DNA of 64,000 nt from Amycolatopsis vancoresmycina (GTDB lineage: Bacteria > Actinomycetota > Actinomycetes > Mycobacteriales > Pseudonocardiaceae): positions 186,001 to 250,000 of the forward strand of contig NZ_JNYY01000002.1 in the NCBI RefSeq assembly GCF_000716785.1, in the 5' to 3' direction. The notes beneath the pieces are model-generated. The model did no database searches and was not told where the DNA came from. It worked only from the letters and a program-made list of their open reading frames with translations. This document shows, one piece after another, positions 16,753-25,049 of this stretch. Position 1 is the first letter of the stretch, and every line of letters begins with the position of its first letter. The position numbers and the translations under genes were made by a program.

Positions 16753-18006
16753 GTGACCTGGCAGGAAGAGCTGCGCAGGCTTGACGAGGAGCTCGCGGCG
16801 GGAAACCTGACGGCCGACGAATACCGGGCACGTCGTGACCGGGTGCTGTCCATGGCCGTCTCGACCGGCGACCCGAACCAGGCCCAGGCCCCGGCCCAGC
16901 CCGCGCAGCCGCAGGTGCCGAGCACCGCCGCCGACACGCAGATCATCGCCCCGGTGTCCCCGCCGGGGCAGCCGGCCCAGCAGGAGAACGCGGCCGAGGC
17001 GACCCAGGTCGTCTCCGCGGCCGACGCCGGCGGCGGCGAGCGGACCCAGGTCGTCCCGCAGTGGCAGCAACAGCAGCAGCACCCGAACTCGCCCTCGGGC
17101 GGGTTCCCGCAGCCGATGATGCAGCAGCCGCCGCCCCCGTACGCCCAGCACTCCCCGGCCGGCGGGTTCGCCCAGCCGATGCAGCAGCAGCAGAACCCGT
17201 GGGGCGCGCCGCAGCAGGACGCCAGCCCGCCGTGGGGCGGGTCGGAGTTCCCGCCGCTGGCGCCGCCGTCGACCAACGCGGACTGGATCAGCCAGGGCCC
17301 GGAGAGCTTCCAGACGCAGCCGTCGTCGGGCAAGGGCAAGAAGATCGCCTTCGCCATCGTCGCGGTGCTCGTGGTGGCCGGCCTCGGCTTCGGCGTCTGG
17401 GCGCTGTTCATCAAGGACGGCGGCAGCCCGACCCCGCCGGTCGCCCAGCAGAGCTCCGGCCCGCAGCCGCCGCCCCCGCCGACCGTCAAGCCGCTCCCGG
17501 AGCCGCCCGCGGCCAAGCCGGAGCCGGGCGACAACTCGTCGGCGCTGGTCACCCCGGCCGGCACCACCCGCGCCGGCGGCGGCGAGTTCGACATGGACAA
17601 GCTGCAGTCGGCCAAGTACCTGCCGACCACGGTCATCGAGAAGCTCAAGCAGAGCGGCATGACCGAGGGCCTGCTCAAGACGACCAAGGACGGCGACGTC
17701 ACGCTGGGCCTGTTCGCGCTGGAGCTGCCGAACGCGCAGGCCGCCGCCGCGGTGGCCGCCGAGTACGGCAACGCCGAGCAGGAAGGCGGCCTGACCGTCA
17801 ACCGCAACCTGTCCCTCCACGGGGTGCAGGTGTTCTCGGCGGCGGACAGCACCCAGCAGGTGTACCGCGCGGTCTACGTGCTCTACAGCCGGGTCGTCAT
17901 CATCGACGCGTTCGGCCCGTCGAAGGACGCGACGCTCAGCTCGTTCAAGACGCTGCTGACCGCGCAGGTCCAGAAGGCACCGCCGACGGAGCGCACGAAC
18001 AACTGA
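16753..18006 (+). CDS. SHOCT-like single-pass membrane protein, downstream paralogue
   Basis: 417 aa from GTG 16753, with AAGGGGG upstream. The start TWQEELRRLDEELAAGNLTA is near-identical in pattern to the protein at 9488. A Gln/Pro-rich region (about 45-190) follows, then a membrane helix at about 197-220, a Pro-rich spacer and an external alpha/beta domain of about 150 residues that parallels the paralogue. The Gln-rich stretch has codon repeats (CAG-rich), so part of the length may drift rapidly. It lies 145 bases after the AlgX-like gene on the same strand. Confidence 0.82.
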   Translation: MTWQEELRRLDEELAAGNLTADEYRARRDRVLSMAVSTGDPNQAQAPAQPAQPQVPSTAADTQIIAPVSPPGQPAQQENAAEATQVVSAADAGGGERTQVVPQWQQQQQHPNSPSGGFPQPMMQQPPPPYAQHSPAGGFAQPMQQQQNPWGAPQQDASPPWGGSEFPPLAPPSTNADWISQGPESFQTQPSSGKGKKIAFAIVAVLVVAGLGFGVWALFIKDGGSPTPPVAQQSSGPQPPPPPTVKPLPEPPAAKPEPGDNSSALVTPAGTTRAGGGEFDMDKLQSAKYLPTTVIEKLKQSGMTEGLLKTTKDGDVTLGLFALELPNAQAAAAVAAEYGNAEQEGGLTVNRNLSLHGVQVFSAADSTQQVYRAVYVLYSRVVIIDAFGPSKDATLSSFKTLLTAQVQKAPPTERTNN

Positions 18007-18096
18007 CCCTAATGGGTGACGTTGGCGCGTGTCGGTGAACGTCGTCCCTCTCCCGGACGCCCTATGAGCAGAGCATCGGCCGGGAGAGGAGGCGCC

Positions 18097-18192
18097 GTGA
18101 TCTGGATCGGCCTGGTCGGCGTCCTCGCCGTGGTGTTCCTGGTGCGTGCGGTCCGCGTGGTGCGCCGGGTCAGGCGGGGCGACGCGGTGTGA
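18097..18192 (+). CDS. 31-residue membrane peptide
   Basis: A GTG at 18097 with AGAGGAGG 5-6 bases upstream opens a 31-codon frame. It encodes a hydrophobic helix (IWIGLVGVLAVVFLV) followed by a strongly basic tail (RVVRRVRRGD). Codon third positions are G/C-rich. The last 23 bases overlap the convergent response regulator's 3' end. Candidate single-helix regulator or assembly peptide; function unknown. Confidence 0.55.
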   Translation: MIWIGLVGVLAVVFLVRAVRVVRRVRRGDAV

Positions 18193-18838
18193 CGAGCCCG
18201 GACTCGTAGGCCAGCACCACCAGCTGGGCGCGGTCGCGGGCGCCGATCTTTGTCATGATGCGGCTGACGTGGGTGCGGGCCGTCGCCGTGGAAATGACCA
18301 GGTGGGCAGCGATTTCGTCGTTGGAAAGGCCGCCGGCCACCAGTCCCAGCACCTCGCGCTCGCGGTCGGTGATCTCGCGGACGGCCTTCGTGTCGATGCG
18401 CCGCTGTTCCGGCCGCCCGACGAACTCCTGGATCAGCCGGCGGGTGACCGTCGGCGCGAGCAGCGCCTCGCCGTTCGCGACGACCCGCAGCGCCCGCAGC
18501 AGCTCGACCGGCTCGGTGTCCTTGAGCAGGAACCCGCTCGCGCCCGCGCGCAGGGCTTCGTAGACGTACTCGTCGACGTCGAAGGTGGTCAGGACCAGCA
18601 CCTTTGTCCCGGCGAGGTCCGGGTGGGCGGTGATCCGGCGGGTCGCTTCCAGGCCGTCGACGCCGGGCATGCGGACGTCCATCACGACGATGTCGGGCCG
18701 GTGCTCGACCGCGCCGGCGACCGCCTGCTCGCCGTCACCGGCCTCGCCGACGACCTCGAAGCCGTCTTCGGTCTCCAGCAGCACGCGGAACCCGGCGCGC
18801 ACCAGGACCTGGTCGTCGGCCAGCAGGACGCGGATCAT
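18170..18838 (-). CDS. NarL/FixJ-type response regulator
   Basis: 222 aa from ATG 18838. The receiver domain starts IRVLLADDQ (acidic pocket), with phospho-acceptor Asp in VVMDVRMPG (about residue 53), conserved Thr/Ser in VLTTFD and Lys in LLKDTEP. The LuxR-type helix-turn-helix (about 150-215) includes LTDREREVLGLVAGGLSNDEIA-type residues. Its start overlaps the stop of the kinase gene by 4 bases (ATGA), so they are translationally coupled and form a two-component system. Confidence 0.95.
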   Translation of the reverse strand: MIRVLLADDQVLVRAGFRVLLETEDGFEVVGEAGDGEQAVAGAVEHRPDIVVMDVRMPGVDGLEATRRITAHPDLAGTKVLVLTTFDVDEYVYEALRAGASGFLLKDTEPVELLRALRVVANGEALLAPTVTRRLIQEFVGRPEQRRIDTKAVREITDREREVLGLVAGGLSNDEIAAHLVISTATARTHVSRIMTKIGARDRAQLVVLAYESGLVTPRRPA

Positions 18839-19941
18839 GCTTCTCCCTCGATCGGTAGCTCGACGCGGACTTCGAAGCCGCCGTCGACCGGCCCCGCGGT
18901 GCACCGCCCGCCGAGCGCCGCGGCGCGTTCGCCCATGCCGCGCAGGCCGTGGCCCGGCGCCGGCTGCGCGGTGCCGCGGCCGTCGTCGCGGACCTCCATC
19001 GTGAGGCCCCCGGCGCGCCGGTCGAACCGGACGTCGACGTGTTCCGGCCGGTCGGCGTGCCGGACGACGTTGGTCAGCGACTCCTGGAGGATCCGGTACG
19101 CGGCCGCGTCGACCGGGGCCGGGAGGTCGCCGGGCTCGCCGTGGACCTCGACCGTGAGCCCGGCGTCGCGGGCGTGGTCCAGCAGCTCGCCGGCCTGGGC
19201 GAGGCTCGGCGCGGGCGCCTTGTCCTCGCCGGAGCGCAGCACAGCCAGGGTCGCGCGGAGGTCGTTGAGCGCGGAGGCGCTGGCCGCCTTGATGTTCAGC
19301 AGCGCTTCCTTCGCCTGCTCGGGCCGCCGGTCGGCGACGTGCGCGGCAACGCCGGCCTGGACGTTGATCATCGCGAGGCTGTGCGCGACGACGTCGTGGA
19401 CCTCGCGGGCGATGCGCAGGCGTTCCTGCTCGGCGAGCCGGTGCCGGTGCTCGTCGGCCTGGCCGCGGCGGGCGGCGAGCGCGTCCAGCTGGTACCGGAC
19501 GGCGGTGCCGACCCCGATCACCGCGACCAGCCAGACTACGATGAACGCGACTCCGGCCTCCACCGCGAAAGACCTGGTCGTGACGACGTGCACGACGTAG
19601 GCGGCGGCGAGCGCCGAGGCGCCGGTGATGCCCGCGGTGCGCGGCCCGCGCTGCCGGGTCAGCACGAACAACGCGATGGTCGGGACCAGGATGACCGGCC
19701 CACCGGGCAGGCCGGAGAAGTAGTAGCCGAACGCGGAGGCGGCCGCGACCAGGAACAGCGTCAGCGGGAAGCGGTGGACGAACAGCAGCGTGAGGACGGT
19801 GGCGGCAAGCCACGCGACACCGATCGGCGTCAGTGGCGACGCTCCTGGCTGCCACCGCGATGACGCACTGGTCGCCCCCAGCACGAAGACGCCGACGACG
19901 ACGGTGCGCGCCAGGCGTCCTGCCCACGGAGGCCTTCTCAT
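18835..19941 (-). CDS. HisKA_3-family membrane sensor histidine kinase
   Basis: 368 aa. Four to five membrane helices lie within residues 1-155 with only short loops, so sensing is probably intramembrane. The dimerisation/phospho-acceptor box is ERLRIAREVHDVVAHSL (His about 190). The ATPase domain has ILQESLTNVVRHA, VRDDGRG and GHGLRGMGERA. This is the DesK/NarX class that partners NarL regulators, here the downstream overlapping gene. The target genes are unknown; the two-helix ABC exporters that often accompany such pairs are absent here. Confidence 0.93.
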   Translation of the reverse strand: MRRPPWAGRLARTVVVGVFVLGATSASSRWQPGASPLTPIGVAWLAATVLTLLFVHRFPLTLFLVAAASAFGYYFSGLPGGPVILVPTIALFVLTRQRGPRTAGITGASALAAAYVVHVVTTRSFAVEAGVAFIVVWLVAVIGVGTAVRYQLDALAARRGQADEHRHRLAEQERLRIAREVHDVVAHSLAMINVQAGVAAHVADRRPEQAKEALLNIKAASASALNDLRATLAVLRSGEDKAPAPSLAQAGELLDHARDAGLTVEVHGEPGDLPAPVDAAAYRILQESLTNVVRHADRPEHVDVRFDRRAGGLTMEVRDDGRGTAQPAPGHGLRGMGERAAALGGRCTAGPVDGGFEVRVELPIEGEA

Positions 19942-20007
19942 GCCGCGAAGTTACCGGTCACGGCCGGTCCGCGCGTCCGTCCCGGAGCGGCCGGCCCGCG
20001 TACGTCG

Positions 20008-20841
20008 TCAGTCGAACACGAGCGGCAGCTTCGCCGCGGTCTCCTCGTCGGCCGGGGTGTAGGTCGACATGGTGATTTCCGACCGGCGGCCGTAGTAGAG
20101 GTAGGTGAAGTTGAACTGCAGCAGGCCGACGTCCGGGTGCAGGTACCGCTTGGTGCGGATCGGCTCCGAGTTGACGTCGTGGTGCGGCCACAGCTCGGCG
20201 AACAGCGGCGACTCGGCCTTGAGGCGCTTCACCAGCTGCTTCCACGCCGGCTCGGCGACGTGGTCGGCCATCGCCGCCCGGAAGGACGCGATGACCCGCG
20301 GGATGTTCGTCTCCCAGTCGAGCATCCGCTTGCGCCACTCGGGGTTGAGCAGGCACTGGACCAGGGTGTTCCGGTCCTCGAACGGGATCGCGCCGACGTC
20401 CCCCATCAGCCAGGTGTAGCCGCGGTTGTAGCCGAGCAGGTCGCAGCGGGCGTTGCGGATGGCGACCGGGTACGGCTCCAGCTTCTTCAGCATGAGCTCC
20501 ATCGCCGGCGTGATGACCTGGCTGTCCTTCTCGCACTCCGGCTCGGGCGCCCCGGCCAGGCGGAAGAGGTGGACGTGCTCGTGCGGGTCGAGCCGCAGGG
20601 TGCGGGCGATGGCCTGCAGCACCTGTTCGGACGCGTTGATGTCGCGGCCCTGCTCGAGCCAGGTGTACCAGGTGACCCCGACCCCGGCGAGCTGCGCGAC
20701 CTCTTCCCGGCGCAGCCCCGGCGTCCGTCGGCGGCCGGCGATCGGCAGGCCGACCTGTTCGGGCGTGATCCGCTCGCGACGGCTGCGCAGGAACCTCGCC
20801 AGCTCCTGCCGGCGCAGGTCGGGTTCGACGGCGGTGGTCAT
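20008..20841 (-). CDS. XRE-family regulator with MmyB-like ligand-binding domain
   Basis: 277 aa from ATG 20841. Residues about 8-75 are a helix-turn-helix of the type RRRTPGLRREEVAQLAGVGVTWYTWLEQG, and the remainder is a PAS-like MmyB ligand-binding domain. Related proteins repress divergent oxidoreductase or transporter genes and respond to small hydrophobic ligands. It is divergent from the MFS exporter, with an array of CTGGTACCAG palindromes in the shared 102-base gap, one degenerate copy overlapping its own start codon. Autorepression and exporter control are inferred. Confidence 0.92.
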   Translation of the reverse strand: MTTAVEPDLRRQELARFLRSRRERITPEQVGLPIAGRRRTPGLRREEVAQLAGVGVTWYTWLEQGRDINASEQVLQAIARTLRLDPHEHVHLFRLAGAPEPECEKDSQVITPAMELMLKKLEPYPVAIRNARCDLLGYNRGYTWLMGDVGAIPFEDRNTLVQCLLNPEWRKRMLDWETNIPRVIASFRAAMADHVAEPAWKQLVKRLKAESPLFAELWPHHDVNSEPIRTKRYLHPDVGLLQFNFTYLYYGRRSEITMSTYTPADEETAAKLPLVFD

Positions 20842-20918
20842 GGTGCCAGGATGGCACGCCGTGGAACCTGGTACCAGGTAGTGGCTGGTACCTGGATAAA
20901 CAACAACTGGTACCAGTT
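20840..20918. promoter_or_regulatory. Array of CTGGTACCAG-type palindromic operators
   Basis: Two perfect 14-bp palindromes, ACCTGGTACCAGGT (20866-20879) and AACTGGTACCAGTT (20905-20918), share the core CTGGTACCAG. A 9/10 copy lies at 20885-20894 and an 8/10 copy at 20840-20849, over the XRE start codon. Centres are 28, 17 and 22 bases apart. GTGCCA-GGA-TGGCAC (20843-20857) adds a small hairpin. The array fills the space between the divergent regulator and exporter genes and is most simply the regulator's binding region. Confidence 0.8.
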
Positions 20919-20943
20919 TCGATGCGGGTCGATCGTAGTACTC

Positions 20944-22365
20944 ATGAGCACTTCCCTTGCGCCGATCACCACCGGCGCCCCCACCCGGCCGGGACTGACC
21001 CCCGCCGGCCTGGTCACGGTGCTGCTGGGGGCGGCACTGCCGATCATCGACTTCTTCATCGTCAACGTCGCGCTGCCGACGATCAACGCCGACCTGCACG
21101 CGTCCACCGCCACCCTGGAGCTGGTGGTGGCGGCGTACGGCATCGCGTACGCGGTCCTGCTGGTGGTCGGCGGCCGCCTCGGCGACTCGTTCGGCAGGCG
21201 GCGGCTGTTCTTCGCGGGCCTCTGGCTGTTCACGCTGACGTCCCTGGCCTGCGGAATCGCCCCGACGGCCGGCACGCTGGTGGTGGCCCGCGCCGCGCAG
21301 GGGGCGGCGTCGGCCCTGCTGCTGCCGCAGGTGCTGTCGATCATCCAGGCGACGACCTCGGGCGAACAGCGCTCCCGCGCGCTCGGCCTGTTCGGCGCGA
21401 CGGGCGGCATCTCGACGGTGGTCGGCCAGCTGCTCGGCGGCGGCCTGGTGGCGGCGGACCTGTGGGGCACGAGCTGGCGGCCGATCTTCCTGGTGAACGT
21501 CCCGATCGGCCTGGTGGTGCTGGTCATGGCCCGCCGCCTGCCGGAGAGCCGCGCGCACAACCCGCTGGGCGTCGACCGGCTGGGCACGGCGCTGCTGGCG
21601 GTGACGCTGCTGTCGTTGCTGGTCCCACTGATGGAGGGCCGCGCGCTGGGCTGGCCGCTGTGGGCTCTGGCGCTGCTGATCCTGTCGCCGTTTTCCGCGG
21701 CCGCGTTCGTGCACGTCGAACGCCGGTTGGAGCGCCGGGGTGGAACGCCGCTGCTGCCGCCGTCGGTGATGCGGCTGCCGAGTGTCCGGCGCGGCCTGCT
21801 GGTGGGCATCCCGTTCTTCGCGGCGTTCGGGTCGTTCATGTTCGTGTTCGCGATGACGCTGCAGGAGGGGCTGCACTACGGCCCGCTGGGCGCGGGTGGC
21901 GCGCTGACCCCGCTGGCGGTCGCGTACTTCACGGTGTCGATGCTGAGCAGCCGCCTGGTGGCGCGGTACGGACAGAAGGTGGTCCCGGTGGGCGGCGCGA
22001 TCACGGCGGTGGGCATGGTGGCGCTGCTGTGCACGACGCTGTCGGCGTGGCCGCACGTGACGATCCTGGACCTGGCGCCGTCGATGGTGGCGATCGGCGT
22101 GGGCAACGCGCTGGCGATGACGACGTTGTTCCGGATCGTGCTGTCGCACGTGCCGACGGACCTGGCCGGGGTGGGGTCGGGCGTGATGACGACGAACCAG
22201 CAGACGTCGCTGGCGCTGGGCGTGGCGACGCTCGGGAGTCTCTATGCGGCGTTGTCGGGTTCGCTGGGCGCACGCGAGGCGTTTGCGCTGGTGATCGGCG
22301 CGGTGGCGGTGCTGGCGGCGGTGGTCGCGATCACCGGGCGGCGGCTGCCGGACCCGCGGGTGTGA
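20944..22365 (+). CDS. DHA2-family (14-helix) MFS drug-type exporter
   Basis: 473 aa from ATG 20944. About 14 hydrophobic helices are visible. The early IIDFFIVNVALPTI is typical of DHA2 exporters such as QacA or EmrB relatives. GGRLGDSFGRRR is the conserved loop 2-3 motif. The family exports hydrophobic or cationic compounds by proton antiport. No strong ribosome site precedes the ATG, so the message may be leaderless. Expression is probably governed by the divergent XRE regulator through the palindrome array. Confidence 0.93.
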   Translation: MSTSLAPITTGAPTRPGLTPAGLVTVLLGAALPIIDFFIVNVALPTINADLHASTATLELVVAAYGIAYAVLLVVGGRLGDSFGRRRLFFAGLWLFTLTSLACGIAPTAGTLVVARAAQGAASALLLPQVLSIIQATTSGEQRSRALGLFGATGGISTVVGQLLGGGLVAADLWGTSWRPIFLVNVPIGLVVLVMARRLPESRAHNPLGVDRLGTALLAVTLLSLLVPLMEGRALGWPLWALALLILSPFSAAAFVHVERRLERRGGTPLLPPSVMRLPSVRRGLLVGIPFFAAFGSFMFVFAMTLQEGLHYGPLGAGGALTPLAVAYFTVSMLSSRLVARYGQKVVPVGGAITAVGMVALLCTTLSAWPHVTILDLAPSMVAIGVGNALAMTTLFRIVLSHVPTDLAGVGSGVMTTNQQTSLALGVATLGSLYAALSGSLGAREAFALVIGAVAVLAAVVAITGRRLPDPRV

Positions 22366-22525
22366 CGGCGGCGAGGAAGGCGGACCACGCGGCCGGCGGC
22401 ACCTCGAGTGCCCCGGCCGTGGGGGCTTTCGAGTCGCGGGTGGCGATGGTGGCACCGGTGAAGGCGACCTCAACACAGTCCTCGCCACTGCTGGACCCGC
22501 TGTAGCTGCTCTTACGCCAGTGCAC
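22331..22525 (-). CDS. DUF397 protein
   Basis: 64 aa, the usual family size. The start HWRKSSYSGSSSGEDCVEVA and the middle ATRDSKAP followed by AWSAFL are diagnostic for DUF397. Members sit next to Scr1/WhiJ-type helix-turn-helix regulators in actinomycetes and act as small antagonists or partners in developmental control. The start overlaps the end of the adjacent regulator by 14 bases; the 3' end overlaps the convergent MFS gene by 35 bases. Confidence 0.92.
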   Translation of the reverse strand: MHWRKSSYSGSSSGEDCVEVAFTGATIATRDSKAPTAGALEVPPAAWSAFLAAVTPAGPAAAAR

Positions 22526-23372
22526 GATCGCCTCTCGGTCTGTCTTGCCTCTCGGCGAGGATCTTAGCGATGAACGTGCGTGAGTCCGCTTGGTCCAACG
22601 CTAGCCGAGCCAGGTTGTCGAACATCAGTCCGGCCGCGCGCACCTCCGCGTCCTTCTCCACCTGCAGCGCCCCGAAACCGTAGGAGACGTAGGCCAGGTC
22701 CGGTTCGGACGGATCTGGGAAACTCGCGATGAGAAAATTCCCGTACAGGCCGTCATGCGACCCCACCGCTTGCGGCAGCACCTGCAGATGGACGTTCGGC
22801 AGCTGACCCGCCTCGAGCAGGTGGCGCAGCTGTGCGGCGTCGCACGGCGCCCGCCGGATCACCGATTCGTCGATCACCGCGTGCAGCTCCAGTTCCGGGG
22901 GCTCGACCAGCCGGCGCTGGCGGCGCAGCCGGACCTGCACCTCGATCTCCAGCTTGCGCCCGTCGAACGGGTCCCGGGTTCCGGCGAAGGTCGCGCGCAT
23001 GTACGGCTCGGTCTGCAACAGCCCCGGGATGAACCCGAGCTGGTAGTTGCGGATGCGCGACGCCTCGGCCTCCACGCTCACGAACCCGCGGTCGCTCAGC
23101 CCGAAGACGTGCCACCAGCCCTTCTCCTTGGCGTAGTCGAACATCCGCACGTACTGGTCGTAGTCCGCGGCGATGATGCCGTAGCGGTCGAGCAGAGCCA
23201 GGAAGTCGTTGTAGCCCGGGATGTACCCCTGCTCGATGCGGCTCATCTTCGACGTCGAGAACCGCAGCGGGCGGCCCGCGTCCTCTTGGCTGAACCCGGC
23301 CGCTTCGCGTAGTTTGCGCAGGGTGCGGCCGAGCTGGCGGCGCCGGTAGTTGGGCTTCGCGGGCCGGTCCAT
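22512..23372 (-). CDS. Scr1/WhiJ-type helix-turn-helix regulator (DUF5753-like C-terminal domain)
   Basis: 286 aa from ATG 23372, with GAGGAGG upstream. The XRE helix-turn-helix at about 12-70 includes LRKLREAAGFSQEDAG and STSKMSRIEQG. The long C-terminal domain has the hallmark FIPGLLQTEPYMRA and late GNFLIASFPDP of the DUF5753 class. It pairs with the overlapping DUF397 gene, the standard arrangement; such pairs number in the dozens per streptomycete-like genome and tune differentiation or antibiotic genes. Confidence 0.92.
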   Translation of the reverse strand: MDRPAKPNYRRRQLGRTLRKLREAAGFSQEDAGRPLRFSTSKMSRIEQGYIPGYNDFLALLDRYGIIAADYDQYVRMFDYAKEKGWWHVFGLSDRGFVSVEAEASRIRNYQLGFIPGLLQTEPYMRATFAGTRDPFDGRKLEIEVQVRLRRQRRLVEPPELELHAVIDESVIRRAPCDAAQLRHLLEAGQLPNVHLQVLPQAVGSHDGLYGNFLIASFPDPSEPDLAYVSYGFGALQVEKDAEVRAAGLMFDNLARLALDQADSRTFIAKILAERQDRPRGDRALA

Positions 23373-23481
23373 GCGCACCTCCTCGCGGTCGGTCAACCAC
23401 GGATCGTAAAGCGGGCAATCCGATCTGGGATTCCCGTTTGCGGCTTCGTCCACGCCGGTTCGCGTCGGCAACCTTGCCGGC

Positions 23482-23649
23482 ATGGACAGCAACGGCGATC
23501 CCGGCGAGCGGGAGTACCAGCACCGCCGTGATCCGTACCGGTGCCGGGCGGTCCGGCACCTGACGGAGGACAAGCACCTGTTCCGGAAACCGTGGCCGGA
23601 AAAATCGGAAGTTCACCCGTCGGAAAAGCGGCGCGCGGAGCGACGATGA
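23482..23649 (+). CDS. Small highly charged protein, 55 aa
   Basis: An ATG at 23482 opens a 55-codon frame with G/C-rich third positions. The product is very hydrophilic, with many Arg, Glu, His and Lys residues, one Cys and a basic C-terminus (EKRRAERR). It is divergent from the Scr1-type regulator and ends 4 bases before the ECF sigma start, so it could be a leader gene of that operon. No strong ribosome site is seen and no family is recognised. Confidence 0.4.
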   Translation: MDSNGDPGEREYQHRRDPYRCRAVRHLTEDKHLFRKPWPEKSEVHPSEKRRAERR

Positions 23650-23653
23650 AGGT

Positions 23654-24178
23654 GTGACGGAACCTCGGGTACGACCGGACCCGGCCTTCGCGCTGCTCGG
23701 GCTGTACGAGACGGCCCTGCCGGAGGTCTACGGGTACCTGCTGTCCCGGTGCGGTGACCGCACGCTCGCCGAGGAGCTGACGTCCGAGACGTTCCTCGGG
23801 GCGGTCGCCGCCTGTCGCAAGGAGTACGCGCCTCCAGTGAGCACCGGGTGGCTGATCGGCGTCGCCCGGCACAAGCTCGCCGACCACTGGCGGCGCAAGG
23901 AGCGTGAGGAACGCGGCCTGCGGCTCGTGCACGACAGCGAGCCGGACGTCGAGGACCCGTGGGACGAGCAGCTCGACGCCCTGCGGGCGAGACAGGTGCT
24001 CGAATCGCTGGGGCCGCACCACCGGGCCGCGCTGAGCCTGCGGTACGTCGACGGTCTCGGCGTGCCCGAGGTCGCGGGTCACCTGGGGCGCAGCGTGCAC
24101 GCCACGGAGGCGTTGCTCGTCCGCGCCCGCGCCGCGTTCCGGCGCGCTTACGAGGAGAAGGAGGGTCGCGATGCCTGA
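23654..24178 (+). CDS. ECF-type RNA polymerase sigma factor
   Basis: 174 aa from GTG 23654. Region 2 (about 10-80) has YGYLLSRCGDRTLAEELTSETFLGA. Region 4 (about 108-165) has LGPHHRAALSLRYVDGLGVPEVAGHLGRS. Its 3' end overlaps the next gene by 8 bases, so the two are translationally coupled. In most ECF operons the second gene is an anti-sigma factor; here it is a VOC-family protein with a short anti-sigma-like start. Confidence 0.92.
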   Translation: MTEPRVRPDPAFALLGLYETALPEVYGYLLSRCGDRTLAEELTSETFLGAVAACRKEYAPPVSTGWLIGVARHKLADHWRRKEREERGLRLVHDSEPDVEDPWDEQLDALRARQVLESLGPHHRAALSLRYVDGLGVPEVAGHLGRSVHATEALLVRARAAFRRAYEEKEGRDA

Positions 24179-25049
24179 GCCTTTCGACGCGCTTCGCCGT
24201 CCCTCCGAGCGGGTCGCCCCCGACCCGGACTTCGCCGCCGAACTGCGCGACGACCTGCGTCGCCTGATCTTGAACGGAGCCGATATGACGACCACTTCCG
24301 AGGCGCCGGTCGCCGCCTCACTGCGTTCGCTGACGCCCTACCTCGTGGTGGCGGACGCCCGCGCCGCGCTCGACTTCTACGTCGGAGCGTTCGGTGCGGT
24401 CCGGCGGGCCGATCCGATCGTGATGGACGACGGGCGGGTCGGGCACGCCGAACTGGCCATCGGCGACAGCGTGCTGATGCTGGCCGAGGAGTACCCCGAG
24501 CTGGGCCACGTCGTGGCGCCCGAAGGCGGCCCGCTGGTGCGGATCGAGGTCCCGGACCCGCGCGCGACGGCCGAGCAGGCGGTCGAGCTGGGCGCCGAGC
24601 TGCTGCGCCCGGTCGAAGACCGCGGTTACGGCCTCGCCGGCACGATCCGGGACCCGTTCGGCCAGAAGTGGCTGCTCGCCCAAGCCGCTTCGCCGGCCGC
24701 GGGCCCGAAGCCGGCGCGGCACGGCGAAGCCATGTACTTCACGTTCCAAGTCCCCGACGACGAGCGCGCGAAGACGTTCTACGGCGCGGTGCTGGGCTGG
24801 CAGTTCACGCCGGGTTCGGTACCGGACGCGTGGGGCTTCTCCGGTCCCGCCCTCGAAGGCGGTCTGTGGGGCGGCGACCGCCAGACCGGCTGGAAGCTGA
24901 TGTACGCGGTGGACGACCTCGCGTCGGCGTTGGGGCGGGTTCGCGAGCAGGGCGGGCGGACCGGGGAGGTCGAGAACCACCCGTACGGGAACACCGCCGA
25001 CTGCACGGACAACCAGGGCATCGAGTTCTGGCTGTGGGAAAAGCCCTAG
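24171..25049 (+). CDS. Two-domain VOC (glyoxalase-fold) protein with ECF-associated N-terminal segment
   Basis: 292 aa. The first 36 residues (PFDALRRPSERVAPDPDFAAELRDDLRR) resemble the N-terminus of proteins encoded beside ECF sigma genes. Residues about 50-165 and 183-290 are two VOC domains: TPYLVVADARAALDFYVGAFG, then MYFTFQVPDDERAKTFYGAVLGW. Some metal-binding Glu/His positions seem replaced, so enzyme activity is uncertain; a binding or sensory role for small molecules is possible. It is coupled to the sigma gene by an 8-base overlap and ends within 4 bases of the convergent ggt stop. Confidence 0.87.
   Translation: MPEPFDALRRPSERVAPDPDFAAELRDDLRRLILNGADMTTTSEAPVAASLRSLTPYLVVADARAALDFYVGAFGAVRRADPIVMDDGRVGHAELAIGDSVLMLAEEYPELGHVVAPEGGPLVRIEVPDPRATAEQAVELGAELLRPVEDRGYGLAGTIRDPFGQKWLLAQAASPAAGPKPARHGEAMYFTFQVPDDERAKTFYGAVLGWQFTPGSVPDAWGFSGPALEGGLWGGDRQTGWKLMYAVDDLASALGRVREQGGRTGEVENHPYGNTADCTDNQGIEFWLWEKP

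Noticed and set aside
17041..17220. Gln-codon-rich repeats as a DNA repeat element
   Set aside because: They lie in frame within the SHOCT-type protein and encode a low-complexity linker.
13818..17820. Very long frames opposite the methyltransferase, AlgX-like and SHOCT genes
   Set aside because: No recognisable motif and no consistent ribosome site; the real genes on the other strand have clear family motifs.
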